NCBI GenBank assembly: GCA_030437565.1
Contig: CP129291.1
Span: 1,736,001-1,800,000 of the forward strand
DNA length: 64,000 nt
Direction: 5' to 3'
From: Terrilactibacillus sp. S3-3
Lineage (GTDB): Bacteria; Bacillota; Bacilli; Bacillales; Sporolactobacillaceae
Shown: positions 21,062 to 31,144 of the stretch, piece after piece
Layout of the letters: each line of letters starts with the position of its first letter
How positions within the stretch are numbered: position 1 is the stretch's first letter
Translations under genes and position numbers: made by a program
The notes under the pieces: model-generated
The model's database searches: none
What the model saw: only the letters and a program-made list of their open reading frames with translations
Told to the model about the DNA's origin: nothing

Positions 21062-21171
21062 ACAAGTTTTCTTTTGTGTAAGGGTTTACAAAAGTGTCGA
21101 TTTATTGTATTGTAATAGTGTTCTGAAAAGTATACACGATACGATGTTTTGTTTTGTAAATGGAGTGGGAA

Positions 21172-21195
21172 GAGAGCGCCTGAACGGGCGCTCTC
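21172..21195. terminator. Hairpin, possible transcription end
   Basis: GAGAGCGCC and GGGCGCTCTC pair around TGAAC, followed by GCTTTAT. There is no clear upstream gene on either strand within 350 bases. Confidence 0.4.
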
Positions 21196-21290
21196 GCTTT
21201 ATAAGAAATGATCACATTAAAAAAGACAAAAAGTCAAAAATTTGACACTTAAACAATAAAAAACAAGTCGAACAAGATGATAAAATAAAC

Positions 21291-21320
21291 AAGAACCTAA
21301 AAGTTGCCTTTAGGTTCTTT
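21291..21320 (+). terminator. Rho-independent terminator-like hairpin
   Basis: AAGAACCTAAA pairs with TTTAGGTTCTTT around AGTTGCC, and the right arm ends in T. On the minus strand it lies beyond the MFS gene stop at 21526 and could end that transcript as well. Confidence 0.5.
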
Positions 21321-21525
21321 CATCCTTTTCATACAATCTCCCTCACTGACGTGGGGGTTTTTTTTTTAATCTTTCGTTTTTCAAGAGAAAACGGACTTTT
21401 TGTGTTAGCGGCCAGCCATTTGCGGCCGGCCGCTTAACATCAAAAAACCCATTAACGGATCTGTGGGTAAAAGTGATGACTGTGCCTCAGGGAGAACAGC
21501 AGCAAATGGCTGTTTCCGTACAGTC

Positions 21526-22923
21526 TTAGACGATCTTTCCCCGTTTGTCCAATGTTTCCTTTACATACGAAATATCTGTGACATTGTGCTTGGCCATTAT
21601 GACATAACATAACGCGGAAGGAATTAACGACAGCTGCAAAATGATCAGGGTGAAGACGTAATCATTTGGATGGTGTGCCATTAATGACACCATCGTCAAC
21701 AGCGCCCCAATTCCTAAATTCCCCACCGTTCTTCCTAAACTATTGGAAAAATTGGCGATACTAAACACCGCTCCTCTGTGTTCAGGAAGATTGACATCCG
21801 TAATCAAGGCCAGCCAATTTGGCGTATTTGCCGATTGGGCAGCCGATGCCAAAAAAGAAATGATAAACAATGCCATAATCCAAGGATTGGTGAATATTTG
21901 TCCTACTAAATGGAAAAAAATAGCGATCGAATTCGTTGTATGCGGAAACGATAAGTGGTTCATTGGAAAAATAAACAGCAAAATATACAGCGGCATAGTA
22001 GCCAAAACGAAAAAAATGCTGTCATCAGCGAACGTCCTTTATATGTTTTCCGCTGCAAAACATCTCCTAAATAACCGAAAAAGGAGGAGGTGATCCCGCC
22101 TAGTTGAAAAATGCCAAAAAGGAAAGCGGCCGCGATGATGGCGATCTTTGAAGAATAGCCGAGCGCCTGGATTTTTGATATATACAGAGTCGGCAGCCAG
22201 ATTAAACTGCCGGTAGCAATATTCATGAAAAATCCTTGAAAAAACAAGAGCAGATTGCTTTTTTTTGAGATGATATCGAAAAGCTGATTGATTTTTATAC
22301 GATAGTTGTAATTTTTCCCGTTGTTCATCAGCGCCTGAAGCTCCGGTTCCATCCTTCCTTTACGAGGTTCCTCAACAAAAAAGTAAAAAATAATCAGAAC
22401 CAGTCCGACAATACTTAATGTTTCGAAAGGCATCCGCCAGTTTGTTTCCGTCGAAATAAGGGAAGCCAGTAGTGCGCCGATGATCCCGCCCAGTCCTTGG
22501 GACATTCCCCAAAAGCTTAAGACCATTCCCCTGTAGTTGTAAGGTACAAAATCGGTTAAGGCGCTGAAACCAATCGAAGCGATACAGCCAAGCCCGACAC
22601 CGGTTAAAATTTGAAAGAATAATTCCCAGGTAACTTGTACTCGTTGAAGTTAAATAAACGGCGGCAACCCAAATGATTGTGCCGAAAATGATCAATTTTT
22701 TTCGATTAAAACGTCCCGACAGATAGCCCCATAAGATAGCGGAAACAGATGTCGCCAATATATTGATGGCTGAGACGACCCCCATTGCTGAAATATCGAC
22801 ATGTAAATCTTTGGCTATTTCCGAAAACAGCGGAGGAAATAACCCGATAATAATATTATCAAAAGCGGCTAAACTGACATAAACCAATACGGCATATATC
22901 GTTTTTATGTCGCGAAATGTCAT
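21526..22923 (-). CDS. MFS transporter between inverted repeat copies, frameshifted
   Basis: A 12-helix major facilitator protein starting MTFRDIKTIYAVLVYVSLAA. Motif A is GYLSGRFNRKKLIIFG between helices 2 and 3; helix 5 region reads GMSQGLGGIIGALLASLIST, and the second half has the equivalent loop FFGYLGDVLQRKTYKGR. Frames change near 22630 and 22020. The joined length of about 465 residues is normal. An upstream TTG at 22932 is a possible alternative start since GAAGGGG lies closer to it. The gene is flanked by inverted copies of a short repeat (21035-21060 and 23030-23047). Substrate unknown. Confidence 0.75.
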
Positions 22924-23029
22924 AGAAGGCAAAACCCCTTCAGGTATTTGATACGATCATTATTATATTATAACATCATAGAGAAGCAAATGATGCATAA
23001 AAAAATACATTTTTGATTTCATTAATAAG

Positions 23030-23047
23030 GTGAAACTTCAATCAGTG
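23030..23047 (-). repeat. Dispersed repeat copy B
   Basis: GTGAAACTTCAATCAGTG on the plus strand is the exact reverse complement of the 18 bases at 21037-21054 in copy A. It lies about 107 bases upstream of the MFS start codon, so copies A and B bracket that gene in opposite orientation. Confidence 0.7.
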
Positions 23048-23269
23048 GTGTTTTTTTTTTCACGTTAATGCGGGATAAAAGATGCCGGCCGTTATGCGTT
23101 TAACGTTCATCCATTTCTCGAAAACTCACCACCTTAATAAAGTGTTAATATTAAACAAGTCATGCACCCGCTCACTTGTGAGTAAAATGAATGTGGGGAC
23201 AGAGGCAGACGTCCGCTGCCATAAACGGGTTTGCTGGATCCGCATTCAGAGCCGGAAGAAGATATCGAA

Positions 23270-23303
23270 GCCATCCGGACTTTCATAGGGAAGTCCGGAT
23301 GGC
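23270..23303. repeat. Perfect 13-base inverted repeat
   Basis: GCCATCCGGACTT (23270-23282) and AAGTCCGGATGGC (23291-23303) can form a stem with loop TCATAGGG. No T run follows on either strand, so it does not look like a normal terminator. Confidence 0.6.
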
Positions 23304-23516
23304 AGGCGGTTTCTAACCGGCAGTCCGATCGACCTTTTGGGGGCAGCGCTGCCAGCGGTAAAACCGGCTGCCAGGGGGGCCTGTTAGCTGAAAATCATTT
23401 GCAAAGATTAACGAACTCTAATCTAATAAAAAAATTGTTATTTACTGTATTCTATTTTACAATAGAGCTGTATGTCTACTCTGTCTAGTATTAGGGAAAG
23501 AGAAAGGATAACTGCT

Positions 23517-24666
23517 GTGATAAAAAATATACTCATCATATCTTCTGATTTTACTGGCCACGGCCACAAAAGTATTACGGAATCTTTGCTTGAAAAGTTT
23601 GAGCTGTCCTCCGATGTTAACGTTCATGTTGTGGATGGATTCTTTTTAGGCGGATTGTCTCTGTCAAAAATAGGGAAAATGTATGGCCCAATAACCAGAC
23701 ACTCTGAATATTTGTGGAAGATGATTTGGGATATTACAGCGCTTAAAGCCTCATTTGTTAATCGTTTAATTGAAATGAAAATAAAAAATCATTTTTTGGC
23801 TTTGATAAATGATTTGAAACCAGATTTAATTGTGACTGTCCATCCCAATTTTAACGGGTCCGTCCTCAACATCCTTGAAAAGAATCATATTAACATTCCG
23901 TTTGTTACGCTTATAGCCGATTTAATCAGCATCACGCCTTTTTGGGCCGATAACAGGGCCGATTACATCATTAGTCCGACTGTTGAGGCCAAAGAAAAAT
24001 GTATTGAATTCGGCGTATCAAGCCAAAAAATTAAAGTATTGGGTTTTCCCGTCCGCTCAAGATTTATCGTCGATCGGACTGAAAATAATGATGATTTTGA
24101 AAGGCCGTTGAACTGTTTAATCATGAGCGCGGGGAAGGCGTGGGAAATATGAGCCAAATCGCCGACACGCTCATCAGTACTTTTAAGTTTAATATTAAAG
24201 TTGTGGCCGGGCGCAATGAAAAACTAAAAAATTATCTAAAAAAAACAATCGGGCAAAAGTACGGCGCGATAAAGTTGAAATTTACGGATTTGTAAAAAAC
24301 ATTCAAGATTTAATTATTGCATCAGATATCGTGTTTACAAGAAGCAGTCCGAACGTGATGATGGAAGCGGTGTCCTGCCATACACCGATTGTGATCACGG
24401 GCGCGCTGCCGGGGCAGGAAGAGGGCAATCCGGGTTTTGCCGAAAAATACCATTTGGCGATCACGTGTAAAAAGATGGAGGATCTGATACCAACAATGCA
24501 TAAATTGTTGGCAAATAACGAGGCTGCGCTGAAACAAATCAAACAATCGCAAGAAGAATATGCGGATCCGTTCAGCTCCGAAAACATTGTGAACTTCATT
24601 TTAAATCTCGCAAGTGGACGTTCAAATAGCAGCATCCAATTTTACAGCAGATGCTGCTTCTCTTAA
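23517..24666 (+). CDS. MGDG synthase/UgtP-type glycolipid glycosyltransferase, frameshifted
   Basis: Glycosyltransferase of family GT28 that adds hexose to diacylglycerol or a similar lipid at the membrane. The N-terminal MGDG_synth domain has ILIISSDFTGHGHKSITESL (glycine-histidine loop) and DLKPDLIVTVHPNFNG; the C-terminal donor-binding domain has VEIYGFVKNIQDLIIASDIV and RSSPNVMMEAVSCHTPIVIT, the nucleotide-sugar signature. Frames change near 24125 and 24265; joined length is about 380 residues. The start is GTG at 23517 with AAGGAT seven bases upstream. B. subtilis UgtP is the best-known relative, but length and details allow another glycolipid or even a natural-product role. Confidence 0.75.
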
Positions 24667-24931
24667 TGAAATGGTTCATGATCATCTGTAAAGTAGACGA
24701 ATCGGATGGATAGACAGGGAAGCGGGCGAACCGTTCCCGAATGTCATCGGCAGACGGGGCTGCAGAGCTATTAACAGGGTGGAAGAAAAGGAAAATAAAG
24801 ACGATTGGACTAAATGAAATGACGGCGTACTTAGTACAGAAAGACAAAAAACATTGTGGATAAAGTCCTGAAAACGCCGGGAGAAAAACTGGCTTGAGAA
24901 GGGCTAAATACCGGTTTTACGCCTGATTTCT

Positions 24932-25204
24932 TTAATCTCGAGGCTGTTCGGCTAGCTTTTCCCGAAGAACGTCAATGGCATCTGTAACATGATCAACTTT
25001 GTCACTCAACTCTTGGAACTTGGTGTTCATGTTCTTCTCCAAATTTTCTAGGCGCCATTCGATCTTGTCCATCCGGGACTCAATCTTGTCCATCCGTGAC
25101 TCAAAACGATCCATTCTGCTGCCGTTTAACGCGGCAAACATTTGCGCCATATGGACGTCGATTTCTTTGACCGCCTGCATGACCCGCTTGATGTCTTCAC
25201 TCAC
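24932..25204 (-). CDS. Small coiled-coil protein with tandem SRMDKIE repeats
   Basis: Protein of 90 residues, almost entirely predicted coiled coil. Residues 33-55 hold tandem heptads FESRMDKIESRMDKIEWRLE, visible in the DNA as nearly identical 21-base units at about 25040-25105. There is no signal peptide or membrane helix. The GTG start at 25204 is supported by AAAGGAG seven bases upstream. Such proteins occur in phage tail or toxin regions and as stand-alone oligomers; nothing nearby favours one over the other, so function is unknown. Confidence 0.6.
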   Translation of the reverse strand: MSEDIKRVMQAVKEIDVHMAQMFAALNGSRMDRFESRMDKIESRMDKIEWRLENLEKNMNTKFQELSDKVDHVTDAIDVLREKLAEQPRD

Positions 25205-25311
25205 TGTTTCACTCCTTTACATAAGGTTGTGTTTATAAGACAATTTTACCATAACTGCTGCGGCAAACATTCACAAGGAAACAAAAACATGGACAGATGA
25301 TCTAACCACCA

Positions 25312-26199
25312 TTACAGGATTTGAATTAATGGATCGGCTGTTTTTTTTTCATCGAGCGTGAACCCTTCGCCGAAGACTTCGTGAACATCGTTGACTGTTA
25401 CAAATGCGTGCGGGTCGATGTCGTGGATTAAGTTTTTGAGCCGGAAAATTTCATTTTTGCTGACGACGCAGTACAGGACATCGAGCCTGCTGCCGGAATA
25501 ACCGCCTTTTCCGTTTATCAGCGTGGCGCTTCTATCAAGCACTTTGATGATTTGGGAGGCGATTTCGTCATTTTTGGTGGAAAAGATCATCGCCGCCTTG
25601 GCTGCGTAGGTTCCTTTTTGAATAAAGTCGATCATTCGCGCGCGCCAACAAAAACAGCGACGAGCGTGTACATCATTTGCCGATAGTCCAGGTAAATGAG
25701 CGAGAGAACAATCACAGCGGCATCGATGACAAACATCGTTTTTTTGCTCATTGCCCAGCCCTGCGTCTTATGAGTGATCCGGGCGACAATGTCGGAGCCG
25801 CCCGTCGTGCCGCCGTAGCGGAAGATGATCCCGAGTCCGCCACCGACAAAGACGCCGGCAAATAAAGCGGCAAGGAGCAGATCACTTTTAAGTGTAAAAC
25901 TAAAAGTGATGAGATGCTGGAAAATAAACAGAAAAAAAGATAGTGCACACGTGCCGATCAATGTATAAATAAATTCATTTTTTCGAAACAGTTTCCAGCC
26001 GGCAAAAAACAGCGGAATGTTCAGCACAATGTTGCTGATCGACGGATCAATATGGAACAAATTATATAAAATCAGGGTGATCCCGGTGACGCCGCCTTCT
26101 GCCAGTTTGTTTTTTATGTTAATTAACCAGCCCAAAGGCATAAATTGCCGCGCCAAGTAAAATAAAAAGCACATTTTTCGTTTTGATAGATAATGGCAA
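25312..26199 (-). CDS. ypjC: YitT-family membrane protein YpjC, frameshifted
   Basis: Member of UPF0750 (DUF161 plus DUF2179). The N-terminal 170 residues hold five hydrophobic helices and the motif KLAEGGVTGITLILYNLFHI and FRYGGTTGGSDIVARI; the C-terminal cytosolic DUF2179 domain reads RLDVLYCVVSKNEIFRLKNL and ends with GEGFTLDE. Frames change near 26125 and 25640. The true start is probably TTG at 26199 (LPLSIKTKNVLFILLGAAIY). The gene lies beside ypjD and dapB, as in B. subtilis, but is transcribed away from them. Function unknown. Confidence 0.8.
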
Positions 26200-26427
26200 T
26201 CTTGATCCGACCTTTCCCGAAAACTTTGTATCTACAATAATAAGGGATGTATGAATAAGGTTCAATGACAAGCAGTCAAATATTTTTGAAAAAGCGCCCG
26301 AAATAATGAGGCCCCCGTCTCTTAAATATCATATAAGATGCCGTGCCTGGTTTTAGCGATCGGCGAGAAAGCTGAAATGAAGATAAAGAGACTTTGGGAC
26401 TTACCTGTTCGTCCGCTGGAAAAAGAT

Positions 26428-26457
26428 TTGTCAAACGATGGTTTTTTTCGTTAAGAT
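26428..26457 (+). promoter_or_regulatory. Predicted SigA promoter of the ypjD-dapB operon
   Basis: TTGTCA (26428-26433) and TAAGAT (26452-26457) are 18 bases apart, 26 bases before the ypjD start codon. The match is moderate. Confidence 0.45.
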
Positions 26458-26483
26458 AGAGGCAGGATTGATGGGGTGATGAA

Positions 26484-26822
26484 ATGAGTAAAACAGTTGT
26501 TGAGCTGCAAAAAGAAGTCGATCATTATATCGGGCAGTTCAAGGAAGGCTATTTTTCGCCGCTGGCCCTGACGGCGCGTTTGACGGAAGAACTCGGAGAA
26601 CTGGCCAGGAAAATCAATCACTATTACGGCGAAAAGAAGAAAAAACCGACGGAAAAAGTGAAAACCGTTGAGGAAGAATTAGGTGATTTACTGTTTGTTG
26701 TGATCTGTATGGCAAACAGTTTGGACATTGATTTGGAAACAGCGTTTGATACGGTGATGCATAAATTTGCAACGCGGGATAAAGATCGCTGGACAAGAAT
26801 AACTGATGAAGGGGAAAAATGA
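26484..26822 (+). CDS. ypjD: MazG-like nucleotide pyrophosphohydrolase YpjD
   Basis: Intact 112-residue all-alpha NTP pyrophosphatase. The metal-binding motif EELGELARKINHYYGEKKK and the second acidic motif EEELGDLLFVVICMANSLDI give the EExxE...ExxD pattern of the MazG superfamily; the end is KFATRDKDRWTR. It probably removes abnormal nucleotides. The ATG at 26484 has GGGGTGATGAA upstream. It is the first gene of the long ypjD-dapB-mgsA-bsh-cca-birA run; its stop lies one base from the dapB start. Confidence 0.9.
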   Translation: MSKTVVELQKEVDHYIGQFKEGYFSPLALTARLTEELGELARKINHYYGEKKKKPTEKVKTVEEELGDLLFVVICMANSLDIDLETAFDTVMHKFATRDKDRWTRITDEGEK

Positions 26823-26823
26823 C

Positions 26824-27635
26824 ATGGAAAAAGCACCGATAAAAGTAGTTGTTGCCGGACCAAGAGGACGAATGGGGTCTGAAACGATACATATGATTTC
26901 TGAAACACCGCACCTTTTGCTTGTCGGGTGCGTGGACAACAAACATAACGGGGAACGAATCAGCGATGTTCTGGGGCTTGCGGCGGGCGATGCGCAGATT
27001 TATACAGATATTGAAGCCTGTTTTTTCCGCTCTCCGCCCGGATGTATTGATTGACTTTACTCATCCGGAAGCAGGAAAAGCTCATTTACAGGCGGCGATC
27101 GATTATCGCGTGCGCCCGCCCGGTCATCGGCACATCCGGTTTCACGAATGAGGATGTCGCACGCTTCCAAAAAGAAATGGATGAGAAAAAGCTCGGCGGC
27201 ATCATCGCGCCGAATTTTGCGATCGGCGCGGTCCTGGTGATGAAATTTAGTCAAATGGCGGCGAAATATTTTCCGGACATTGAGATCATTGAATTGCATC
27301 ATGATCAAAAAAAGGACGCGCCGTCCGGAACGGCAATCAAGACGGCGGAGCTGATTCAGACAACGCGCCAGTCGAAGAAGCAGGGGCGTCCGGATGAAAA
27401 AGAGCTGATCAAAGGAGCGAGAGGGGCGGAAATCGACGGCATGCGGATTCACAGCGTCCGGCTTCCCGGCCTCATTGCCCATCAGGAAGTCCTGCTGGGC
27501 GGCAAAGGCGAACTGCTGACGCTGCGCCATGACTCAATGGATCGCGCTTCGTTTATGACCGGTGTCCGCTATGCGGTGGAAACCGCCATGTCGCTCGAGA
27601 CGCTCGTTTACGGATTGGAAAATATTCTGGATTAG
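26824..27635 (+). CDS. dapB: 4-hydroxy-tetrahydrodipicolinate reductase, frameshifted
   Basis: NAD(P)H-dependent step of lysine and diaminopimelate synthesis, needed for peptidoglycan and dipicolinate. The N-terminal binding loop is [13 protein letters not shown], then [25 protein letters not shown], the catalytic motif [20 protein letters not shown] (His-His-Lys) and [21 protein letters not shown]. Frames change near 27025 and 27118. Joined length is about 268 residues, as usual. It starts one base after the ypjD stop, so the two are coupled. Confidence 0.93.
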
Positions 27636-27645
27636 AGGGGTTTCG

Positions 27646-28064
27646 ATGAAAATTGCTTTGATTGCCCACGATAAGAAAAAAGCGGCGATGATTCAGTTCG
27701 CTACAGCGTACAAACCGATTTTATCGCAGCATGAGCTATATGCGACAGGGGGACGACAGGCAAGCGCGTCATGGAGCAGACGGGTCTTCACGTTCACCGG
27801 TTTCAGTCGGGCCCTTTAGGCGGCGATCAGCAGATCGGGGCGATGATCGCCGCGAATGAGATGGACATGGTGATCTTTTTTCGCGATCCGCTGACGGCGC
27901 AGCCCCACGAACCGGACGTTAATGCGCTGCTTCGGCTAAGCGATGTCTACGAAATTCCGCTGGCGACAAATATGGCTTCGGCTGAACTGCTCATGCATGC
28001 TCTCCGGCGCGGCGAACTTCACTGGCGGGAGATCATTCATGAAAATGAACAGGGAAAAAAGTGA
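27646..28064 (+). CDS. mgsA: Methylglyoxal synthase, frameshifted
   Basis: Converts dihydroxyacetone phosphate to methylglyoxal and phosphate. It starts [20 protein letters not shown] with the conserved His-Asp-Lys; the phosphate loop [11 protein letters not shown] is restored after one frame change near 27755, followed by [15 protein letters not shown] and the catalytic Asp region [17 protein letters not shown]. Total about 139 residues. The start follows AGAGGGG. It sits between dapB and bshB1, as in B. subtilis, and its stop overlaps the start of bshB1. Confidence 0.92.
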
Positions 28065-28787
28065 TCGATATGAGTGAATATAAACTGGACTTGCTTGCTT
28101 TCGGCGCCCACCCGGATGACGTCGAAATCGGTATGGGGGCGACGCTCGCCTGGCATGCAAAAAAGGGATACTTGACCGGGATCTGCGATTTAACGCATGC
28201 CGAACTGTCGTCCAACGGCAGCGTCGAATTGAGAAAAAAAGAGGCGCAGGCAGCTGCGGAAGTCCTCGGCGTGGATTTCCGCGACAATCTCGGTCTGCCG
28301 GATCGCGGCCTGCTTTTGGCGGAAGAGAAGATCGCCCCGATTGTCGATGCGATCCGCCTTTACCGGCCGAGAATTATCTTCGCTCCTTATTTTGAGGATC
28401 GCCATCCTGATCACGGGGACTCGGCGCGCCTTGTTGAGCAGGCTTATTTTTCTGCGGGTATTAAGAAATATAAAGGAAACGCCGATCTGCCGGCTTTTCG
28501 CCCGCAAGACCTTTATTTCTATTTCATTAACGGCTTTCAAAAAGCGGACGTTGTGTTGGATGTCAGCGCGGTTTATGAGCAGAAAATCAAGGCGCTCAAA
28601 GCTTACCGAAGCCCAGTTTGATGATCCGGCGGATGAAAAGGTCGATACACCGCTGACGAGCGGTTATATTGAAACGGTTCAAGCTCGCGACCGGCTGTTC
28701 GGCAAAGAAGCGGATACGGTTTATGCTGAAGGATTCAAAACAAAAAGGCCGTTCAAATGCCTGGATTTTATCGGTGAAAAGCGATGA
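28061..28787 (+). CDS. bshB1: Bacillithiol synthesis deacetylase BshB1, frameshifted
   Basis: Zinc N-deacetylase that turns GlcNAc-malate into GlcN-malate in bacillithiol synthesis. The metal motif [20 protein letters not shown] (HPDD) and the second His motif [15 protein letters not shown] are intact, with [19 protein letters not shown] between. The frame changes once near 28600; the end reads [20 protein letters not shown]. Length is about 241 residues. Start is GTG 28061 or ATG 28070; AGGG lies before the first. The stop overlaps bshA, giving a bshB1-bshA pair. Confidence 0.92.
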
Positions 28788-29934
28788 GCCTGCGGATCGG
28801 CATCACCTGTTATCCAACGATTGGCGGTTCCGGCGTCATCGCGACTGAACTTGGCAAAATGCTTGCGCAAAAAGGCCATGATGTCCATTTTATTACATCG
28901 GGCCTGCCTTTTCGTTTGGACGCGTCTGCCCGCGATTTGCGTAATATATATTATCATGAGGTTGAAGTCAATCAATACGCCGTGTTTCGCTACCCGCCGT
29001 ATGATCTGACACTGGCCAGCAAGATGGCTGAAGTGGCTGAACGTGAAAAACTCGACATTCTTCATGTTCATTATGCGATGCCGCATGCCGTCTGCGCCTA
29101 TTTGGCCAAACAGATGACGGGCGGCAGAGATTCAAAATCGTCACGACGCTGCATGGCACGGATATTACAGTGCTCGGCGAAGATCCGTCGCTCTCTGAGA
29201 TGATTCGCTTCGGTATTGAACAATCCGATCTTGTCACGGCGGTGTCGCACGATCTAGCCAGGCAGACACGCGATATGCTGCATACGGAAAAACCGATCAG
29301 AACCATTTACAATTTTGTTGATGAAAGAATATACCGCCGGCAGGACGTACCCGAGCTCAAAGCACAGCTCGGCATCGGGACCGATGAGAAAGTGATCATT
29401 CATATCTCCAATTTTCGCCGTGTCAAGCGTGTTGGCGATGTCGTCCGGACATTCGCCGGCATACTTAAGGAACTTCCGGCAAAATTACTCTTGATTGGAG
29501 AGGGGCCGGAGTTTCCGATTGTCAGGCAGCTCGTCGAAGAACTGGGATTAAAGCCATCGGTTTTGTTTTTTGGCAAACAGGAAAACGTTGCCGATTTACT
29601 GTCGATCAGCGATCTCGTGCTTTTTTTGATGTCGGAAAAGGAAAGTTTCGGATTGATTTTACTTGAAGCGGCATCCTGCGGCGTACCGGCGATCGGTACG
29701 CGCATCGGCGGCATTCCGGAAGTGATCAAAAACGGCGAGACCGGTTTTTTTCTTGTCAATGTCGGCGATTATCGCGATGCTGCCGAAAAAGCGCTTTGGC
29801 TTTTAAAGAACGACAACCTGCGCCAAAAAATGAGCCGCCAGGCGGTTGAAACGGCACGATCGGCGTTTCATTCCCGCCATATTTTAGCAGAATATGAAAG
29901 ATGTTATGAGGATGTATTAAATGACAACGAATGA
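28784..29934 (+). CDS. bshA: Bacillithiol synthesis glycosyltransferase BshA, frameshifted
   Basis: GT4 enzyme that joins GlcNAc from UDP-GlcNAc to L-malate, the first step to bacillithiol. N-terminal [21 protein letters not shown]-type sequence (here starting [20 protein letters not shown]) and [20 protein letters not shown] bind the acceptor; the donor domain has [20 protein letters not shown] and the EX7E motif [20 protein letters not shown]. One frame change near 29130. Length is about 383 residues. It overlaps bshB1 by four bases and cca's ribosome site lies over its stop. Confidence 0.94.
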
Positions 29935-29944
29935 GGTGGATGCG

Positions 29945-31144
29945 GTGGCTTTTCCCTTTTCACAGGCGGCCGGCATTTTGAAAATTTTAAATGAAAACGG
30001 TTTTGAAGCTTATGTCGTCGGCGGAGCGGTACGCGATCATTTGCTCGGACGGCCCGTTCATGATATTGATATTGCCACGTCGGCCCGGCCGGCTGAAGTT
30101 CAAAAACTGTTTGCCCGCACGTTCCGGTCGGCATTGAGCACGGCACGGTCGTCGTTCTTTATAAAGGCGCGCAATATGAAGTCACGACATTTCGCTCGGA
30201 ATCGGAGTATGATGATTTCCGCCATCCGAATCAGGTTCATTTTGAGACGTCGCTTTTGAAAGATTTAATGCGCCGTGATTTTACGATCAATGCGATGGCG
30301 ATCGCCGGGAGCGGGGAACTGATCGATCCATATCAAGGACAAAGGGATCTGCACTTGAAACAAATCCGAACGGTAGGCAAGGCGGAAAAGCGGATTGAAG
30401 AGGATCCGCTCAGGATGATGCGCGGGATCCGCTTCGTGAGTGAACTCGGTTTTGCCCTGGGTGATGTTGAAAATCGCGCTTTTCAAGAACGTTCTTTTTT
30501 GCTCGAAAAAATATCGGTGGAGCGGATCGATCAGGAAATGACGAAGCTTTTGGCAGGCAAAGCAGCGGGCGCGCGCGCTGCTGCTCATGAATGAGACACA
30601 CTGTACGGCTTATTTGCCATGCCTGAAACGGAAGCAGGATGATGTGGCGCTATTTGCGAAGGCGAAACTGCATATGCTCAAAAAAGATCATGAACGCTGG
30701 GGAGCTTTCCTGATCGGCCTTAATACCGCGGACGTTCATCACTTTGCCAAGTTGTGGAAATGGTCGGCGAAAAGAGAAAAGGCCGTACATACCCTTTTTT
30801 TTCTTGCCTATCAGGCCATGCGCGGGAGAAGCTTCGATCTTCTGGAGATCTATCGATGGGGCTTGGAAAACGCATTGTCGGTTGAACGGTTGAAAACCGC
30901 TTTCGGGGAGACAGATGAGAAGCAATTGGGCGTAACGGAAAAAAAGCTTCTCGGGCTTTGGCAGGCATGCCCCATTCATTCACGAAAAGCACTCGCAGCG
31001 AATGGCGACGACTTACTGATGTGGACGGGGAAAAAACCGGGACCTTGGATCGCCCGTCTCCTTGAAACACTGGAACAGCTTGTCCTCTCCGGATTATTAC
31101 ACAACGATAAGGAGGCAATGCGGAATGGGTTCAAGCGTGGCTAA
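29945..31144 (+). CDS. cca: CCA tRNA nucleotidyltransferase, frameshifted
   Basis: Adds or repairs the 3' CCA of tRNA. The head domain has [20 protein letters not shown] (GGxxR and DxD), then [27 protein letters not shown] and [19 protein letters not shown]. The tail helical domain ends [20 protein letters not shown]. Frames change near 30122 and 30575. Length is about 400 residues. The GTG at 29945 is preferred as start, because GAGGTG overlapping the bshA stop is six bases upstream; an ATG at 29921 in the same frame would overlap bshA. Confidence 0.93.

Larger units (their letters stand above)
20801..21525. other. 725-base gene-free stretch with repeat and hairpins
   Basis: Holds dispersed-repeat copy A (21011-21061), two further hairpins (21172-21195 and 21291-21320) and otherwise AT-rich DNA. 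A plus-strand frame reads AFGPAPERFLIRRPEATSV and stops at about 20971, just before the repeat; this might be the end of a lost transposon gene, but I cannot show it. No intact gene is visible. Confidence 0.5.
22924..23516. other. Intergenic stretch with repeat copy B and a strong inverted repeat
   Basis: Contains repeat copy B (23030-23047), a perfect 13-base inverted repeat (23270-23303) and GC-richer DNA at 23160-23390 flanked by AT-rich sequence. Open frames here lack ribosome sites and recognisable families; I see no gene. Confidence 0.45.

Noticed and set aside
20824-21063. Minus-strand open frame of 79 codons across repeat copy A
   Set aside because: It overlaps the hairpin, has biased composition and no ribosome site; more likely non-coding.
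25040-25105. Short tandem repeats as a mobile or CRISPR feature
   Set aside because: They encode heptads of a coiled-coil protein in frame.
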